DNA of 64,000 nt, taken from positions 1,961,049 through 2,025,048 of the forward strand of contig OX595990.1 in the NCBI GenBank assembly GCA_951394045.1, read 5' to 3'. This document shows, piece by piece, positions 22,672-32,547 of the stretch. This DNA comes from Nitzschia sp. DOCU1. Its lineage: Eukaryota > Bacillariophyta > Bacillariophyceae > Bacillariales > Bacillariaceae. A model generated the notes under the pieces. It ran no database searches and had not been told where the DNA came from. It was given only the letters and a program-made list of their open reading frames with translations. Both the position numbers and the translations under genes were made by a program. The first letter of the stretch is position 1. Each line of letters begins with the position of its first letter.

Positions 22672-24243
22672 AAACTTTCCAGTAAGTAGCCTACAGGCAC
22701 TTTTCTATAATGTGGAAGTATTGCTCCGGTTCGATGATCGCTGCTATTGATAACGTTTCCTATCACATGTATAGCAAATCAATCAGGGCTCCTGCTCCCG
22801 CCATCGCGACCTTTCACTCCTGTTTCTTTCCTTCCGTGGGGAACCGCGCACACGTGAATTTTTTTACCAGGCACCCATACATGTACAATCGCATCACGCC
22901 TTGTCATAGTACGGAAATCTGTGGGTTCGGTAGTACCATCTGACGACACAAAAAGGGCTTAAGTAAAACCAATGTCGCCTTCTAAATGGACGAAATCGAT
23001 GCGAGGATAAATATGCCTCATTTGCGCTCCTCGCGAAGCTTTTTATGAAAACTCCGGCAGTTTTGTGACACCGTGCACCTGCCGGTTCGGCCAAGCGGAC
23101 AGGTTTTGCTATGAATGTCGGTCGCCGTGCAGACATGGTGGGTCGCAATTCTCATCTCACTTCTTTAAGTTTCAATTCGCATCTTCAAATCTTGCTCATC
23201 GTACCCACCATTGCACCTCGCCACGAGGACGGGGAGAGCAAGGAGTATTATTTACTACAGTACTGCACCGTACAGGTAGATATTCATCTTCAAGATTACG
23301 ATACGGGTACATCCTCGACTGCAGCACTTCTATGATACTAGGAGGAATGTGATTCTTCTTGCTTCGCTACTCCTGATGTCGAGGAGAAAACTAGCTATAA
23401 AGCTATTGGAATAGCAGCAACAACAGTACTACTAATTCCAGCGACAAAAGTTACAAGATAAAGAAGCTACCGCAGTAAGCACCTAAACCACGAACAAGGG
23501 GGAGTTCCTCTACGCTGCTTTAATAGTGGTAGTACTACTAGTATTTGTTGCTGCGTTGCAAGAAAGGCGATGTTTGTCGGTGCTTGGTGGGATCGTCATT
23601 TCAGCTCTCCCAATATCTTCTATTAGCAGCATCATTGAAAGGCAGCGCGTAGTGACTTGAAAGGTGTAGTATTACCGATGTTCCATCTGGCTTTGAACTC
23701 AACACAAGGTGGACTGCCTCTTTCAAAGGGCCGACCGGTGCGTGTGTATTGATTTGTTTTTTATGTCGACTTAGGTCGGATGACTTGACTTGGCGCGCAC
23801 GTTGAAAGGTACGAAGAACAATCTCCTCGTGGGCCAACTCGACATTTCATGTTGATGTTAATTGATTTTGGTGGGAAGGATAGGTTACTTAGAGACGAAC
23901 CGGGTTCAGAACACAGGAAAACGAGCGCGTGAGCCGTTCCCATGTCTGTTCAACTTCAATAGATCCTACAATGTCGTATAATGTGAGGATTTAATTAGTC
24001 TGTTGCATCCAATCTATCGGCATCCGCTGCTATAGCGGGTTCCAACAAAAGCGCGCCGACAAGCACCCTCCCTCTTGCGGAGGCGAAAATTTGTTTGTCA
24101 CAACAGCGGACAGGTCCTTTTTTCGCTCATTGATCATCATTTGTATATGATACCACCTGCTCGACCCGTAGCATTGTAGCTGTTGAACCAAGATCATAAA
24201 ACAAAGCAAGCGGCTGATCCAAAACACCCAAGCTGCTGCTACC
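22672..24243. other. 1.57 kb intergenic region containing the NRT2 promoter
   Basis: No supported gene on either strand and no tRNA fold found. The first few hundred bases upstream of NRT2 should contain its promoter. The 23340-23560 part is rich in ACTACTA/AGTAGTA-like simple words. Short ORFs in both directions lack family features. Confidence 0.5.
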
Positions 24244-24777
24244 ATGTATCCAAGCCGTGACAACGATCTGTCATCGTTTGATGAGATTATTGCCGATCGA
24301 TCAACCGGCGATCGAGCATTACATGTCTGCTCTATACAATCCTCAATGTGTTTTGCTATGGAAGGTTTGATGACAACTTTGTTCACTCCTCCTGGCTGTG
24401 ACTGGTCCGGCGATGACGCCAATAGTCTCGTAGAGATGGTAGAAGACTCAGACTCCTCGTATGCCCCATCCTCTTCGGAGGGCGAGGTCCTACCACCACC
24501 TCGACCATTGAGGCCACAGAGAACGCGGACAATGACGCCCCGCAAGGTGTGCAGTCTGTGGAAGAAAAAGCGCAAGGCTGAGAAGAAGCGGCTGATGGCA
24601 TTGAGAGAACAACATGAAGACCTGGCACTTCACAGTGAAGTCAAGCTGAGTGCCATGAGCATCCAGCGCAGTTTTGAGCGAAGATCCACTGCCGATGACT
24701 CTGATGAAGACCTGCATCGTGCCTCCTACGAAAAGTACGGAAGCCGAGCAGATTTCATGCGCGACCAACGGCTGTAA
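24244..24777 (+). CDS. Hypothetical 177-aa protein, acidic Ser-rich centre and basic helix
   Basis: I do not recognise it. It begins at ATG 24244. There is a Ser/Asp/Glu-rich patch (EDSDSSYAPSSSEGE), a proline run (LPPPRPLRPQR), then a strongly basic helix (WKKKRKAEKKRLMALREQHEDLAL) and an acidic-then-polar tail. The charged, partly disordered composition suggests a nuclear or regulatory protein. It lies alone between NRT2 and phytoene desaturase, both on the other strand. The antisense ORF over the same bases looks less protein-like. Confidence 0.5.
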   Translation: MYPSRDNDLSSFDEIIADRSTGDRALHVCSIQSSMCFAMEGLMTTLFTPPGCDWSGDDANSLVEMVEDSDSSYAPSSSEGEVLPPPRPLRPQRTRTMTPRKVCSLWKKKRKAEKKRLMALREQHEDLALHSEVKLSAMSIQRSFERRSTADDSDEDLHRASYEKYGSRADFMRDQRL

Positions 24778-25013
24778 CAGAGGTCGGTATCGATCAAGTT
24801 TGTAAGGATTAATGGCTGGACTCATCGAGCCAGCGTTGCTAAGAATATTTGTACCTTGAGCGAATGACCCACAGATGATGTGCAACACGGCAATGTTCGA
24901 GGTTCCAATGGATGGGCCCTCCTTCAGCCGTGGGAAGCTTGATGATTCTGTTATGTACTGTAATCAACTATTGTGCTACTGACTTTTGAAGTGCATTATA
25001 ATGGATGATTTTT

Positions 25014-26801
25014 CTAGACTCGACTTTCGTATCGCTTTCCTTCGAGCTCCTCTTCCACTTCTTTCGGTATGTGCTTGGCGACACGAACCTGATAAAGAGT
25101 CATATCAGGGGTTACAGCATTCGCGTCCGGTGCCTTAGTATCTCGAGGCCGTTGCGTCAGTTGTCTGGGAGAGTCTGCGGGTGCCTTCAGCAGAAAAGAG
25201 TCAGCTACAGCTCTTGCTGCCAAGACCCCGCTGAGAATAGCTCCCTCCATCGACGCCAGATACTTTTGTTTGGAAAAGTCGCCTGCGACGAAAAAGTTTG
25301 AGATAGGGGACTTCTGCGTGGGGCGACTCGCTTCGCAACCCGGCAGTGTCTCGTAAACAGATGTAGGTGTTCTCACACAAGTGAACTTTACCACCTTGGC
25401 CATGGATCCATCGGCCCTGATTTCTTCAGGGAATAGTAGTTCCAGTTCTTGCAACGTTGCTTGCAAAATTTCGTCGTCTGACTTTTGCATGTATGCTGCT
25501 GCCGGGGCAAAGACCAATTCCAGCATGGATCGATCGTTTGAAGCGTATTCTGCGCAAGTCTCACTCATATCGGCATACACCGAGAGCAATGGTGATCGAC
25601 TGAACAGAAGATTGTCCACAGTAGAAAGCTTTCGGTCAAACCAGAGATGCAGGTTCATGACCGGAACGCCCCTAAGGTTTTTGAGGTTCGAGAAGTACTC
25701 GTATGAGAACCACTGCGCTGGCGCCAGCTTCTTGAGAGCGTCCACCGGCATGGCGTTTACGTACGCATCGGCACTGACAACCTCATTCCCCTGCAGCAGT
25801 AGGCCAGCCACAGTATCATCTGAGTTCAGCAAGAATCTGACGACGGGTGCATTGGTTCGTACTTGACCACCCCGTGCTTCAATGTACTCTTTCAGCGGCT
25901 CGCAAATTCGTTCCGTCGGTGAACCATCCAGAAAGGCAATACGCGACCCAGATCCCTCTTGCAAGAATCGATTTAACGCAATCAACACACATTGCATACT
26001 GAGCTTTTCCGGTCCAATGAAGCCGAGTGCCTTGGACATGGCCAGAAAAACTTCATCCGTTACTCGTTGAGGTATACCTCGCTGCTCCATCCATTCCTCC
26101 ACTGTAACACCTTCCTGTGATTCCACATAGGATTGCCCTTGTAGGTAGGCCGGAATCAACCCCAGTCCAAGTTTGATCTTTTCGGGCCATGATAATAGAT
26201 CCTGGTTCCCCAAAATTGCTACGCCAGCATTGATGGGAGCCGGGAGGCCTGGTGGAAAGTCGAAGGTAGTGAATGCTTTCTTCTCGCCGCCTGGTTTGGC
26301 AAAAAGCATTTGGTGATCTTTCCAATCGAGACGATCCGAGATTCCAAGTTCTTCGAACAAGGTCATTGCATTGGGATAGGCGCCGAAAAAGACATGCAAT
26401 CCCGTTTCCGAGTAGTCTCCATCGGCGTCTTTCCATGCTGCGATTTTTCCTCCCAATAGTTCACGCGCCTCCAAAACAATGGGAACGTGCCCAGCGTCCA
26501 CCAAATGTTTTGCTGTACTGAGGCCTGCCAGTCCACCTCCAATTACTATCACCCGTTTCGGTTGGGATGGGCGCGGCAGATCCTTGAGGGCCTGGACGCT
26601 TGCTTTCGCTTCTCGGTGAGACTCGACATTAGAAAAGTCGGGAGCCCCCCTGGCCAGTATGGGGCCCATGTGCAAGCTGAGGGTCGAATCATCATGCCGT
26701 GGAGATAACTGTCGCGCCGATTGCGAGATCCAGGCATAACTTGTCGATAACAAGCTCGCCATGACCGAAGCTTTCATCGTGACAGAAAGAGCGATTCTCA
26801 T
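25014..26801 (-). CDS. PDS: Phytoene desaturase (15-cis-phytoene desaturase), plastid
   Basis: 595 aa from ATG 26801; the in-frame codon at 26822 is TTG, so the later start is used. The enzyme desaturates phytoene to zeta-carotene in the plastid, an early carotenoid step and the target of norflurazon-type bleaching herbicides. The FAD Rossmann motif reads VIVIGGGLAGLSTAKHLVDAG near residue 80. The plant/cyanobacterial type is shown by GKIAAWKDADGDYSETGLHVFFGAYPN and by the C-terminal SNFFVAGDFSKQKYLASMEGA. The presequence is bipartite: a signal peptide ending TSYAW, where Trp takes the ASAF phenylalanine position, followed by a Ser/Arg-rich stretch. There is one exon. A diatom PDS may have paralogues. 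Confidence 0.95.
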   Translation of the reverse strand: MRIALSVTMKASVMASLLSTSYAWISQSARQLSPRHDDSTLSLHMGPILARGAPDFSNVESHREAKASVQALKDLPRPSQPKRVIVIGGGLAGLSTAKHLVDAGHVPIVLEARELLGGKIAAWKDADGDYSETGLHVFFGAYPNAMTLFEELGISDRLDWKDHQMLFAKPGGEKKAFTTFDFPPGLPAPINAGVAILGNQDLLSWPEKIKLGLGLIPAYLQGQSYVESQEGVTVEEWMEQRGIPQRVTDEVFLAMSKALGFIGPEKLSMQCVLIALNRFLQEGSGSRIAFLDGSPTERICEPLKEYIEARGGQVRTNAPVVRFLLNSDDTVAGLLLQGNEVVSADAYVNAMPVDALKKLAPAQWFSYEYFSNLKNLRGVPVMNLHLWFDRKLSTVDNLLFSRSPLLSVYADMSETCAEYASNDRSMLELVFAPAAAYMQKSDDEILQATLQELELLFPEEIRADGSMAKVVKFTCVRTPTSVYETLPGCEASRPTQKSPISNFFVAGDFSKQKYLASMEGAILSGVLAARAVADSFLLKAPADSPRQLTQRPRDTKAPDANAVTPDMTLYQVRVAKHIPKEVEEELEGKRYESRV

Positions 26802-26822
26802 TGCTGGTGTAACTTGATTCAA

Positions 26823-27250
26823 TGTCAGCGATTTGTCACACCTTGCAGTCGGAGCTTGTTAGGATAGATTGTGAGAGGAGTTGACATGAAATAGAATTTA
26901 GTAATATTTTGGCCATCATCAAATGCGACTGCAGATTTTCAGATTGCTTATTTTACTGACTCAACCTCGCTCATTCAACCATCACGACACGACGCTCGAC
27001 TCATCTGATCAACGTCAGTCGCGTCATCTCGTCTGGCCGTCATTTAAGTGCAATCTTTTCTGCCGGCGCGTCTCCCGTCGCCGCGTGTTCTCCCTTGCAG
27101 GTCGTTTCGCCAGCTGGAAGCATGGTGGGTGATGATCAGAGATGGACGATGGCGGCCATGTGATCGAAGGGAAAAGAGAATAGAGCTCAACAACAACAAC
27201 ATCCTATTTTCACTCTACTACTATAGAGGACTGGGGTATAGACAGGCGAC
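26823..27250. other. Divergent intergenic region between PDS and the ubiquitin-like membrane protein
   Basis: About 430 bp between the 5' ends of two oppositely transcribed genes, so it must contain both promoters. No repeat, RNA gene or clear motif was recognised. Confidence 0.45.
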
Positions 27251-28754
27251 ATGATGATCCAAAATGCTCTGTTCCTAGCAGTGTTGTACATGTTGGCTTT
27301 GACTACGTTTGCGAGTCGGCATCCATTCAATCCGACAGCACTAGTGCATCCGCCGCATCGACGCGTCCTATCCAGACGGCATGATTGGACATCGGCATCG
27401 GTTATCAGCATTCGAGGGGGCAGCACAGCCGCAGAAGAAAGTGAAGTAGCTGAATCTCCGGTGCCTGAAAACAGTGTTGACAATGGGAAACCTGAACTAG
27501 AAGATGACGACGAGGACGGCGAGGAGGAGGGTGGACCAAAACCAGCCGAAATTTCGAACGAACCAGCCCGAATATTGATCCAAACGAACTTTGGAAGCTC
27601 TGTCCTGGATCATCGTATTGAACTCATGTCCGCTCGGACCAAAAACATAGGGGCACTTAAAAAGTCGGTATCCAAGAAGTTGCCTGGGAAATGTCCATTG
27701 TTAGGGTTGGAGCTGGTCTTCGAGGGGAAGGTTTTGGACGACGAAATGTTGGTAGATGAACTTTTTGGAGAAGACGAAGCGGAAGACGAGGATGACGATG
27801 AAGGTGAAGAGGAGAAGTCCTTCAAAATCCTGACGCTCAACTGCATCCCTCCTGTTGATCCAAAGTTTGCCACCGAGTTGATTCCGAAACTAAAGTCGCA
27901 TATTGAAGACGACGAGGATACGTTGACTACAGAGGAAATGCTTGATGCATACTTTTTGAATCAAGCCTCCATGATGCGAAATATGCAACTGTTTGCAGAT
28001 CCAAAGGCACCGACCTCTCCTTTAATTCGACTAGAAATCCAAGAGCTGGCACAGCAGCTTAAGCAACAGCTCAGGTCGCAGATTCCTGATGACGTCTGGG
28101 AGAAGAGTATGGAAGCAACGAAGCGAGATCATACAACAGAGGAAATCAAGGGACAACGGTATCGAAGCGGCAAGGGTGGTGCCAAAACGAGCCTGAAGAA
28201 GACGATTCAGACAAATTTGAACATTGTAAGTCTGGTGTCTGATACACGGGTCTCTGAGTGCGTCCGGCATTTCTCACATCATTACCTCGTTGGCTCTTTG
28301 TCTTCTGTAGGACTGGTTCGAGACAATATGGAACTGTCTTTTGCTACTGTTTTTCGGTTACTTTGGGGGCCGAAATAGTTTATCAAGACGTCTCATGTTG
28401 TGGGGTGCACCCATGGTTTTCTTTCTTCAGGCACGCCCAGTGAAAATATGGTTCAAGATTTTATTTTATTCAATGTCCAAGCCTCCGGGGATCATTTCAT
28501 CTCTTCTCCCGGCACCGCAGCAAGCCATTTTGAACTTCGATCTGGAAAAGTCCTACGCCATTCTGTACAATCCAGTTGCTGAAGAAAAGAAGAAGACGAC
28601 GAATTCGTCGAAAGGGCGATCCATGGTAGAAAAGAAAGAGAAGGTGGCAGTGACAGAAGAGGTAGTGGACAAAAATGATGGCGGCGAAGAAGATTCTGAA
28701 AACGGGGAATCGGAGGAAGAAGACTCCGACGAGGAAGATGATGCTGAGGAGTGA
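27251..28754 (+). CDS. Membrane protein with signal peptide and ubiquitin-like domain
   Basis: Exons 27251-28225 and 28311-28754 flank an 85-bp GTAAGT...TGTAG intron in phase 0, giving 472 aa. The N-terminus (MMIQNALFLAVLYMLALTTFASR) is a signal peptide or anchor. A Glu/Asp-rich linker follows. Residues about 98-180 read like a ubiquitin-like fold (ALKKSVSKKLPGK, then GLELVFEGKVLDDEMLVDEL), interrupted by an acidic loop. Exon 2 starts with a hydrophobic segment (DWFETIWNCLLLLFFGYFGG) and a second apolar stretch. The tail is very acidic (EEEDSDEEDD). A UBL plus membrane segment suggests an ER quality-control role (HERP- or TMUB-like), but this is inference. I do not recognise a named orthologue. 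Confidence 0.72.
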
Positions 28755-28904
28755 GAGTTTCACTCCCAGGGTGCCATTGGCACCAATCGTTTGACAATAT
28801 CGCTGTGCAATAAAGATGTATAAAATGTACATCATGGCTAATATATAAAGTCCATATTCAATAGCAACCCGCGTCACATTGGGACCCAATGATTCGGTGA
28901 GGTC

Positions 28905-29204
28905 TCAATCCACGGATACCAAACCACGGAGCGTGCTTTCGTAGAGCGCATTGGATTCTTCAGTCGTTACCCTCTGGGTCATGAGTACCTGCATCAAGTT
29001 TTCCTCTACCGAGGAAAGCGCGGGACCCAAATGACTGGATCTTTCATCTTGTTGGCCCACATTGGTTGTCATGAGGGTCGACTGCTGCTGGGTATTCATG
29101 TCCTTTTGGATGTCCATAAGCGGTGGCGTTGGTGTTGTTGTCCTTGAAAGGGACGAGGTTTGATATAGTCGCCTCCCATGGTAAAGCACTCGACGTCGAA
29201 GCAT
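28905..29204 (-). CDS. Small hypothetical protein, possibly mitochondrial (99 aa)
   Basis: I do not recognise it. The first 25 residues (MLRRRVLYHGRRLYQTSSLS) are Arg-rich, lack acidic residues and resemble a mitochondrial presequence. The last 40 form one amphipathic helix (LSSVEENLMQVLMTQRVTTEE). It is convergent with the ubiquitin-like protein gene, 150 bp from its stop. Support is composition only. Confidence 0.4.
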   Translation of the reverse strand: MLRRRVLYHGRRLYQTSSLSRTTTPTPPLMDIQKDMNTQQQSTLMTTNVGQQDERSSHLGPALSSVEENLMQVLMTQRVTTEESNALYESTLRGLVSVD

Positions 29205-29877
29205 TTCCCCTTTAACACAACGTTACGTTTGTTTGAAGATCAATCCTCGGAAGTTCCAATGCGGATTACAAGAGCCGCTCGCGAAAATTATTGTGGTTAC
29301 CCTTCTACGAAACTACCCGTTTCAAGTTGACAGTTCCCGACTGGGCTTTCGTACTTGCAAGTGCAAGGATGGCCTACACAATCGATTCTATTCTTGATAA
29401 AAGAGGCGAAGATGATAGATGATTGGACTCGTTGACAAGTCAATAGAGCAAACATCGGCGGCACCATCACTGTGATAAGATTTTGGCCACGAAAAGATTC
29501 GTTGTTTGTATTCTTCAAGTGACGCATGACCGGAGGGCAGCATAAGAATGAGACGTCGCGATAATCGACGTCATGGACGACAAACTTCTTGCAGTTCCCC
29601 CGTGCTTCAGAAAATTTGGGACGAGTTTTCGCCACGTGGCATGAAATTTCAGACATGGATACGCCGATGGTACGACTCACTCGGTGTTGGGCGGAGAGGC
29701 ATCGTGAGATGTGGTTCTTTGGCATCATAACATTCATGTCCATGCACTACAGTACTGCAAATAGATACCGCCCCTTTCACTCTGTTGCGAAAGAGAATAT
29801 TATTTCCTCTATAGCAACCGGAGCGTGAATGAGGGTGGTGGTTTCGAACATCCAATTATTGTATCTCAGGAATCATC
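29205..29877. other. Intergenic region upstream of the vWA gene
   Basis: About 670 bp with no gene I can support. A 148-codon minus-strand ORF at 29297-29743 has irregular composition and no recognisable domain. No RNA gene or repeat was seen. Confidence 0.4.
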
Positions 29878-31157
29878 ATGACAATGACTGACGGCTTCGC
29901 ACTATCGGAGGACGATGCGGAGAGGGTCGCGTGCTTGGTTGAGCAGGGATTCACTCCGTGTAAGTTACACATTTCAAAGGGTTGTCAAATGTCAGCACCG
30001 TCGTTTCATTTCTTCATTTCTCAAAGAAAACGAAAAATCCTCTTTCCCCAGCCCTCGCCCGCAGTGTTATTTTGGCACGATCGAAGGAGTTCCTTCCATT
30101 GACAATATGGATTGTCGATAATTCATCCTCCATGACGATATCTGACGGCAAACGACTCCTCGAGACTTCAACACAAAATGATGTTCGATTGGCTAGGTGT
30201 ACGCGTTGGGAAGAATTGCAAGAAGCCGTATTGTATCACGCGCAAATGGCGGCATTGTTAGAAGCACCTACAAAATTCATCCTGTTGAATAAGCCCAGTG
30301 GTGGTTTTCATGCTTGTCCACAAGAACTGAGCATTGGTGAACGAGGATCTGAGTGGGTTCAAGACGATTTGGTGGCATTCCAGACCAATTTTTCAAAAGT
30401 CGAACCTGCCGGAGTCACCCCGCTCACAATGCACTTACAGCGAATCAACCGATCCCTCGAGCACATGTCTGAAAAGATTGTACTTGTGTTGGCGACTGAT
30501 GGTCGGCCAACTGACACCTTTGGGTATGCCTCGGCAGCAGTCGATCGTGCATTTGAAAATGCTCTTCGTGAAATTCAATCAAAAGCCTGGGTAGTGGTTC
30601 GTCTCTGCACGAACGAAGAGTCGATCCTTGAATACTATCAAAAGCTTGATGAACAAATGGAACTGTCATTGGAAGTGCTGGATGACTATCTAGACGAGGC
30701 AAAGGAAGTATATCAACACAATCCATGGCTTACGTATAGTTTGTCACTACATCGCTGCCGGGAAATGGGAATGAGTTGCCATGCCATGCACCGATGGCTC
30801 GATTGGCTTGACGAGAGATCCATGAGTCGCCCCGAGATCTACCAGGTCCTGCAAATTTTGGGAGTTGTGAATTGGACGAAATCTCCACATTCGCTAGAGG
30901 ATCCTGAAGAATGGAGTCGTTTCTGTGATGCTGTGGATCAGGAACAAAAGCGATTGGGAAATCAGCGAAATGAGGAAACAGGACTAATTTTTGGTGCGTT
31001 CGCCCCTTGGAATCCGATTCGGAAGCGCACAACACCTTGGATCGACATTCGAGCTTTGAGACGGCAAGGTCAGAAACCCAGCAGTTGGATGAGAATGTTT
31101 GCCGTCATAGTCGTTGTTCTGGCCATATTGGTTGGGATATTCAGAGACAATCCGTGA
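29878..31157 (+). CDS. Tail-anchored von Willebrand A-domain protein with UBA-like N-terminus
   Basis: Exons 29878-29959 and 30052-31157, with a 92-bp GTAAGT...CCCCAG intron, give 395 aa. Residues about 8-35 (LSEDDAERVACLVEQGFTPSLARSV) look like a UBA-type three-helix start with the GFT loop. The vWA domain follows with MIDAS residues: DNSSSM (DxSxS), a Thr in AGVTPLTMHL and LATDGRPTD. The last 25 residues form a single membrane span (FAVIVVVLAILVGIF) with only a few residues after it, hence tail-anchored. A metal-dependent adhesion or scaffold role at an organelle membrane is inferred. The exon join matters: without exon 1 the UBA-like helix is lost. Confidence 0.8.
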
Positions 31158-31814
31158 TTCTTACGATTCTTGTTCGCTTGTTCAAGTGGATGCAGCAAGT
31201 CCAATGATAAAGCAAACAAGCGAAGACTATAGTAACTTTAAAATTACACTATATAGGAGCATTGTCCTTGTTGATCAACTATTTTCGAAGTGAGATACCG
31301 GTAGATATCATAGACTTTTCGGCCATCTCGTGTCGGTTCGTTCCGTCCCTCGATTTCATTTGACCAGTTCGACAACTTTTCACGACCAATAACTGGCTAG
31401 CTGGCTTTGATGGGACACTGGCACGACATTAGCAATTAGACGCGCGCCCACCAAACGGAAAAAAGCCAGCCCCAAATGAAAAAGCTCCTCTCCGCTCCCC
31501 ATCAAAAATCTTTCGGCACCTTCCTCGCGAGCGTTCTGGCTTTCGCGGTGCGTCCATCCACCATGAATGACCGAGAAGCGGCACACCCCTCCGAAAACCT
31601 CAGAACATATGTCTTCCATCAACTGCACAGCTGTGTGTGTTTTGCCGTTCTGGTCGCCTTTCGAATTGATTTGTCCCCCCCCCCCACTCCTCTTTGACAC
31701 TCTACTAGAGTGATATTATCGAACGAACGGACAAGTTAATCTTCCGCGTTCACTTCAAATTTTCTCGATTCCATATTAGACCCAAAGGATTTTCAAGAAC
31801 TCCCAGCCCACATC
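31158..31814. other. Intergenic region upstream of the PDZ gene
   Basis: No gene supported. It contains a run of about twelve cytosines near 31675, a place where base-count errors are likely, and otherwise unremarkable sequence. Confidence 0.45.
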
Positions 31815-32414
31815 ATGGCGGAAGCAAGCGAGGAATTTGACTTTTTGGGCAATAGCTCCATGAAGGATCTGGCAATGCGAATGAACGAAATTGATAAGGA
31901 AATTGAAGCCATCGCAGAAGTGGACAAGGGGACACCGAGGAAAGCGGAACGAATGCCTGGCTCGCCTGCAAAGAATTATTACGAGACTCCCGACGATGCG
32001 GCTGCCGCGATCGAGGATGTTGTTATCGACGACGATGGTGATGATGACGATGACTTCGATGCTGACGCTGGACTGGAGGATATGCAGAAGGAGATGAAAG
32101 AATTTGAAGCGCAGCAAGTCCAACAGGAACAAGCGCCTACCGCCAAACCTTTTGTGAGTGAAACGATTTCGGCCTCGTGTATCAAGCCGTCACAATCAAG
32201 CGCAATCGGAATTTCGATGAAGACAAGCAAAGGTGTCACGCTGATTCTTGCTGTCAACCCAAAAGGTCTTCTTGCTAAAAGCAGCCTTCGACCCGGCATG
32301 CAGCTGCTTCAAGTCAACGGTGTTAACATCAAGAATGCCAAGTACGCGAAATCCATCATTGACAGTCACCACGGAACCATCACTCTGGTTGCGAAAACAG
32401 TGCCGCCAGAGTAA
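31815..32414 (+). CDS. PDZ-domain protein with acidic N-terminal half (199 aa)
   Basis: The first 110 residues are charged, with an Asp-rich run (DDDGDDDDDFDADAG) and a short coiled coil. Residues about 115-195 form a PDZ-like domain: the ligand-binding loop is SSAIGISMKTSKG, then LILAVNPKGLLAKSSLRPGMQLLQVNG and a closing ITLVAKTVPPE at the C-terminus. Diatoms encode many small proteins of this build; partners are unknown. The gene is intronless, starts at ATG 31815 and converges on the UvrB-UvrC gene with a 133-bp gap. Confidence 0.78.
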   Translation: MAEASEEFDFLGNSSMKDLAMRMNEIDKEIEAIAEVDKGTPRKAERMPGSPAKNYYETPDDAAAAIEDVVIDDDGDDDDDFDADAGLEDMQKEMKEFEAQQVQQEQAPTAKPFVSETISASCIKPSQSSAIGISMKTSKGVTLILAVNPKGLLAKSSLRPGMQLLQVNGVNIKNAKYAKSIIDSHHGTITLVAKTVPPE

Positions 32415-32547
32415 ACATAAGGCGTGAAAGGAAAAGGGAGGGGCAATACCGTACAAGGACTTAAACGATTGCTTAAATTGAGATTTTGAATAATAATAAA
32501 CTGGTTGGAGGTTAATAGAAGCAGTCTTTAATCGCAAGCAGCATTCC

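Noticed and set aside
29297..29743. 148-codon minus-strand frame
   Set aside because: Irregular composition with scattered Cys, His and Met and no domain or signal; no supporting splice context.
31670..31690. Run of about twelve cytosines as a regulatory or G-quadruplex site
   Set aside because: A single homopolymer run with no second G-tract; more likely a simple repeat or a base-count error.
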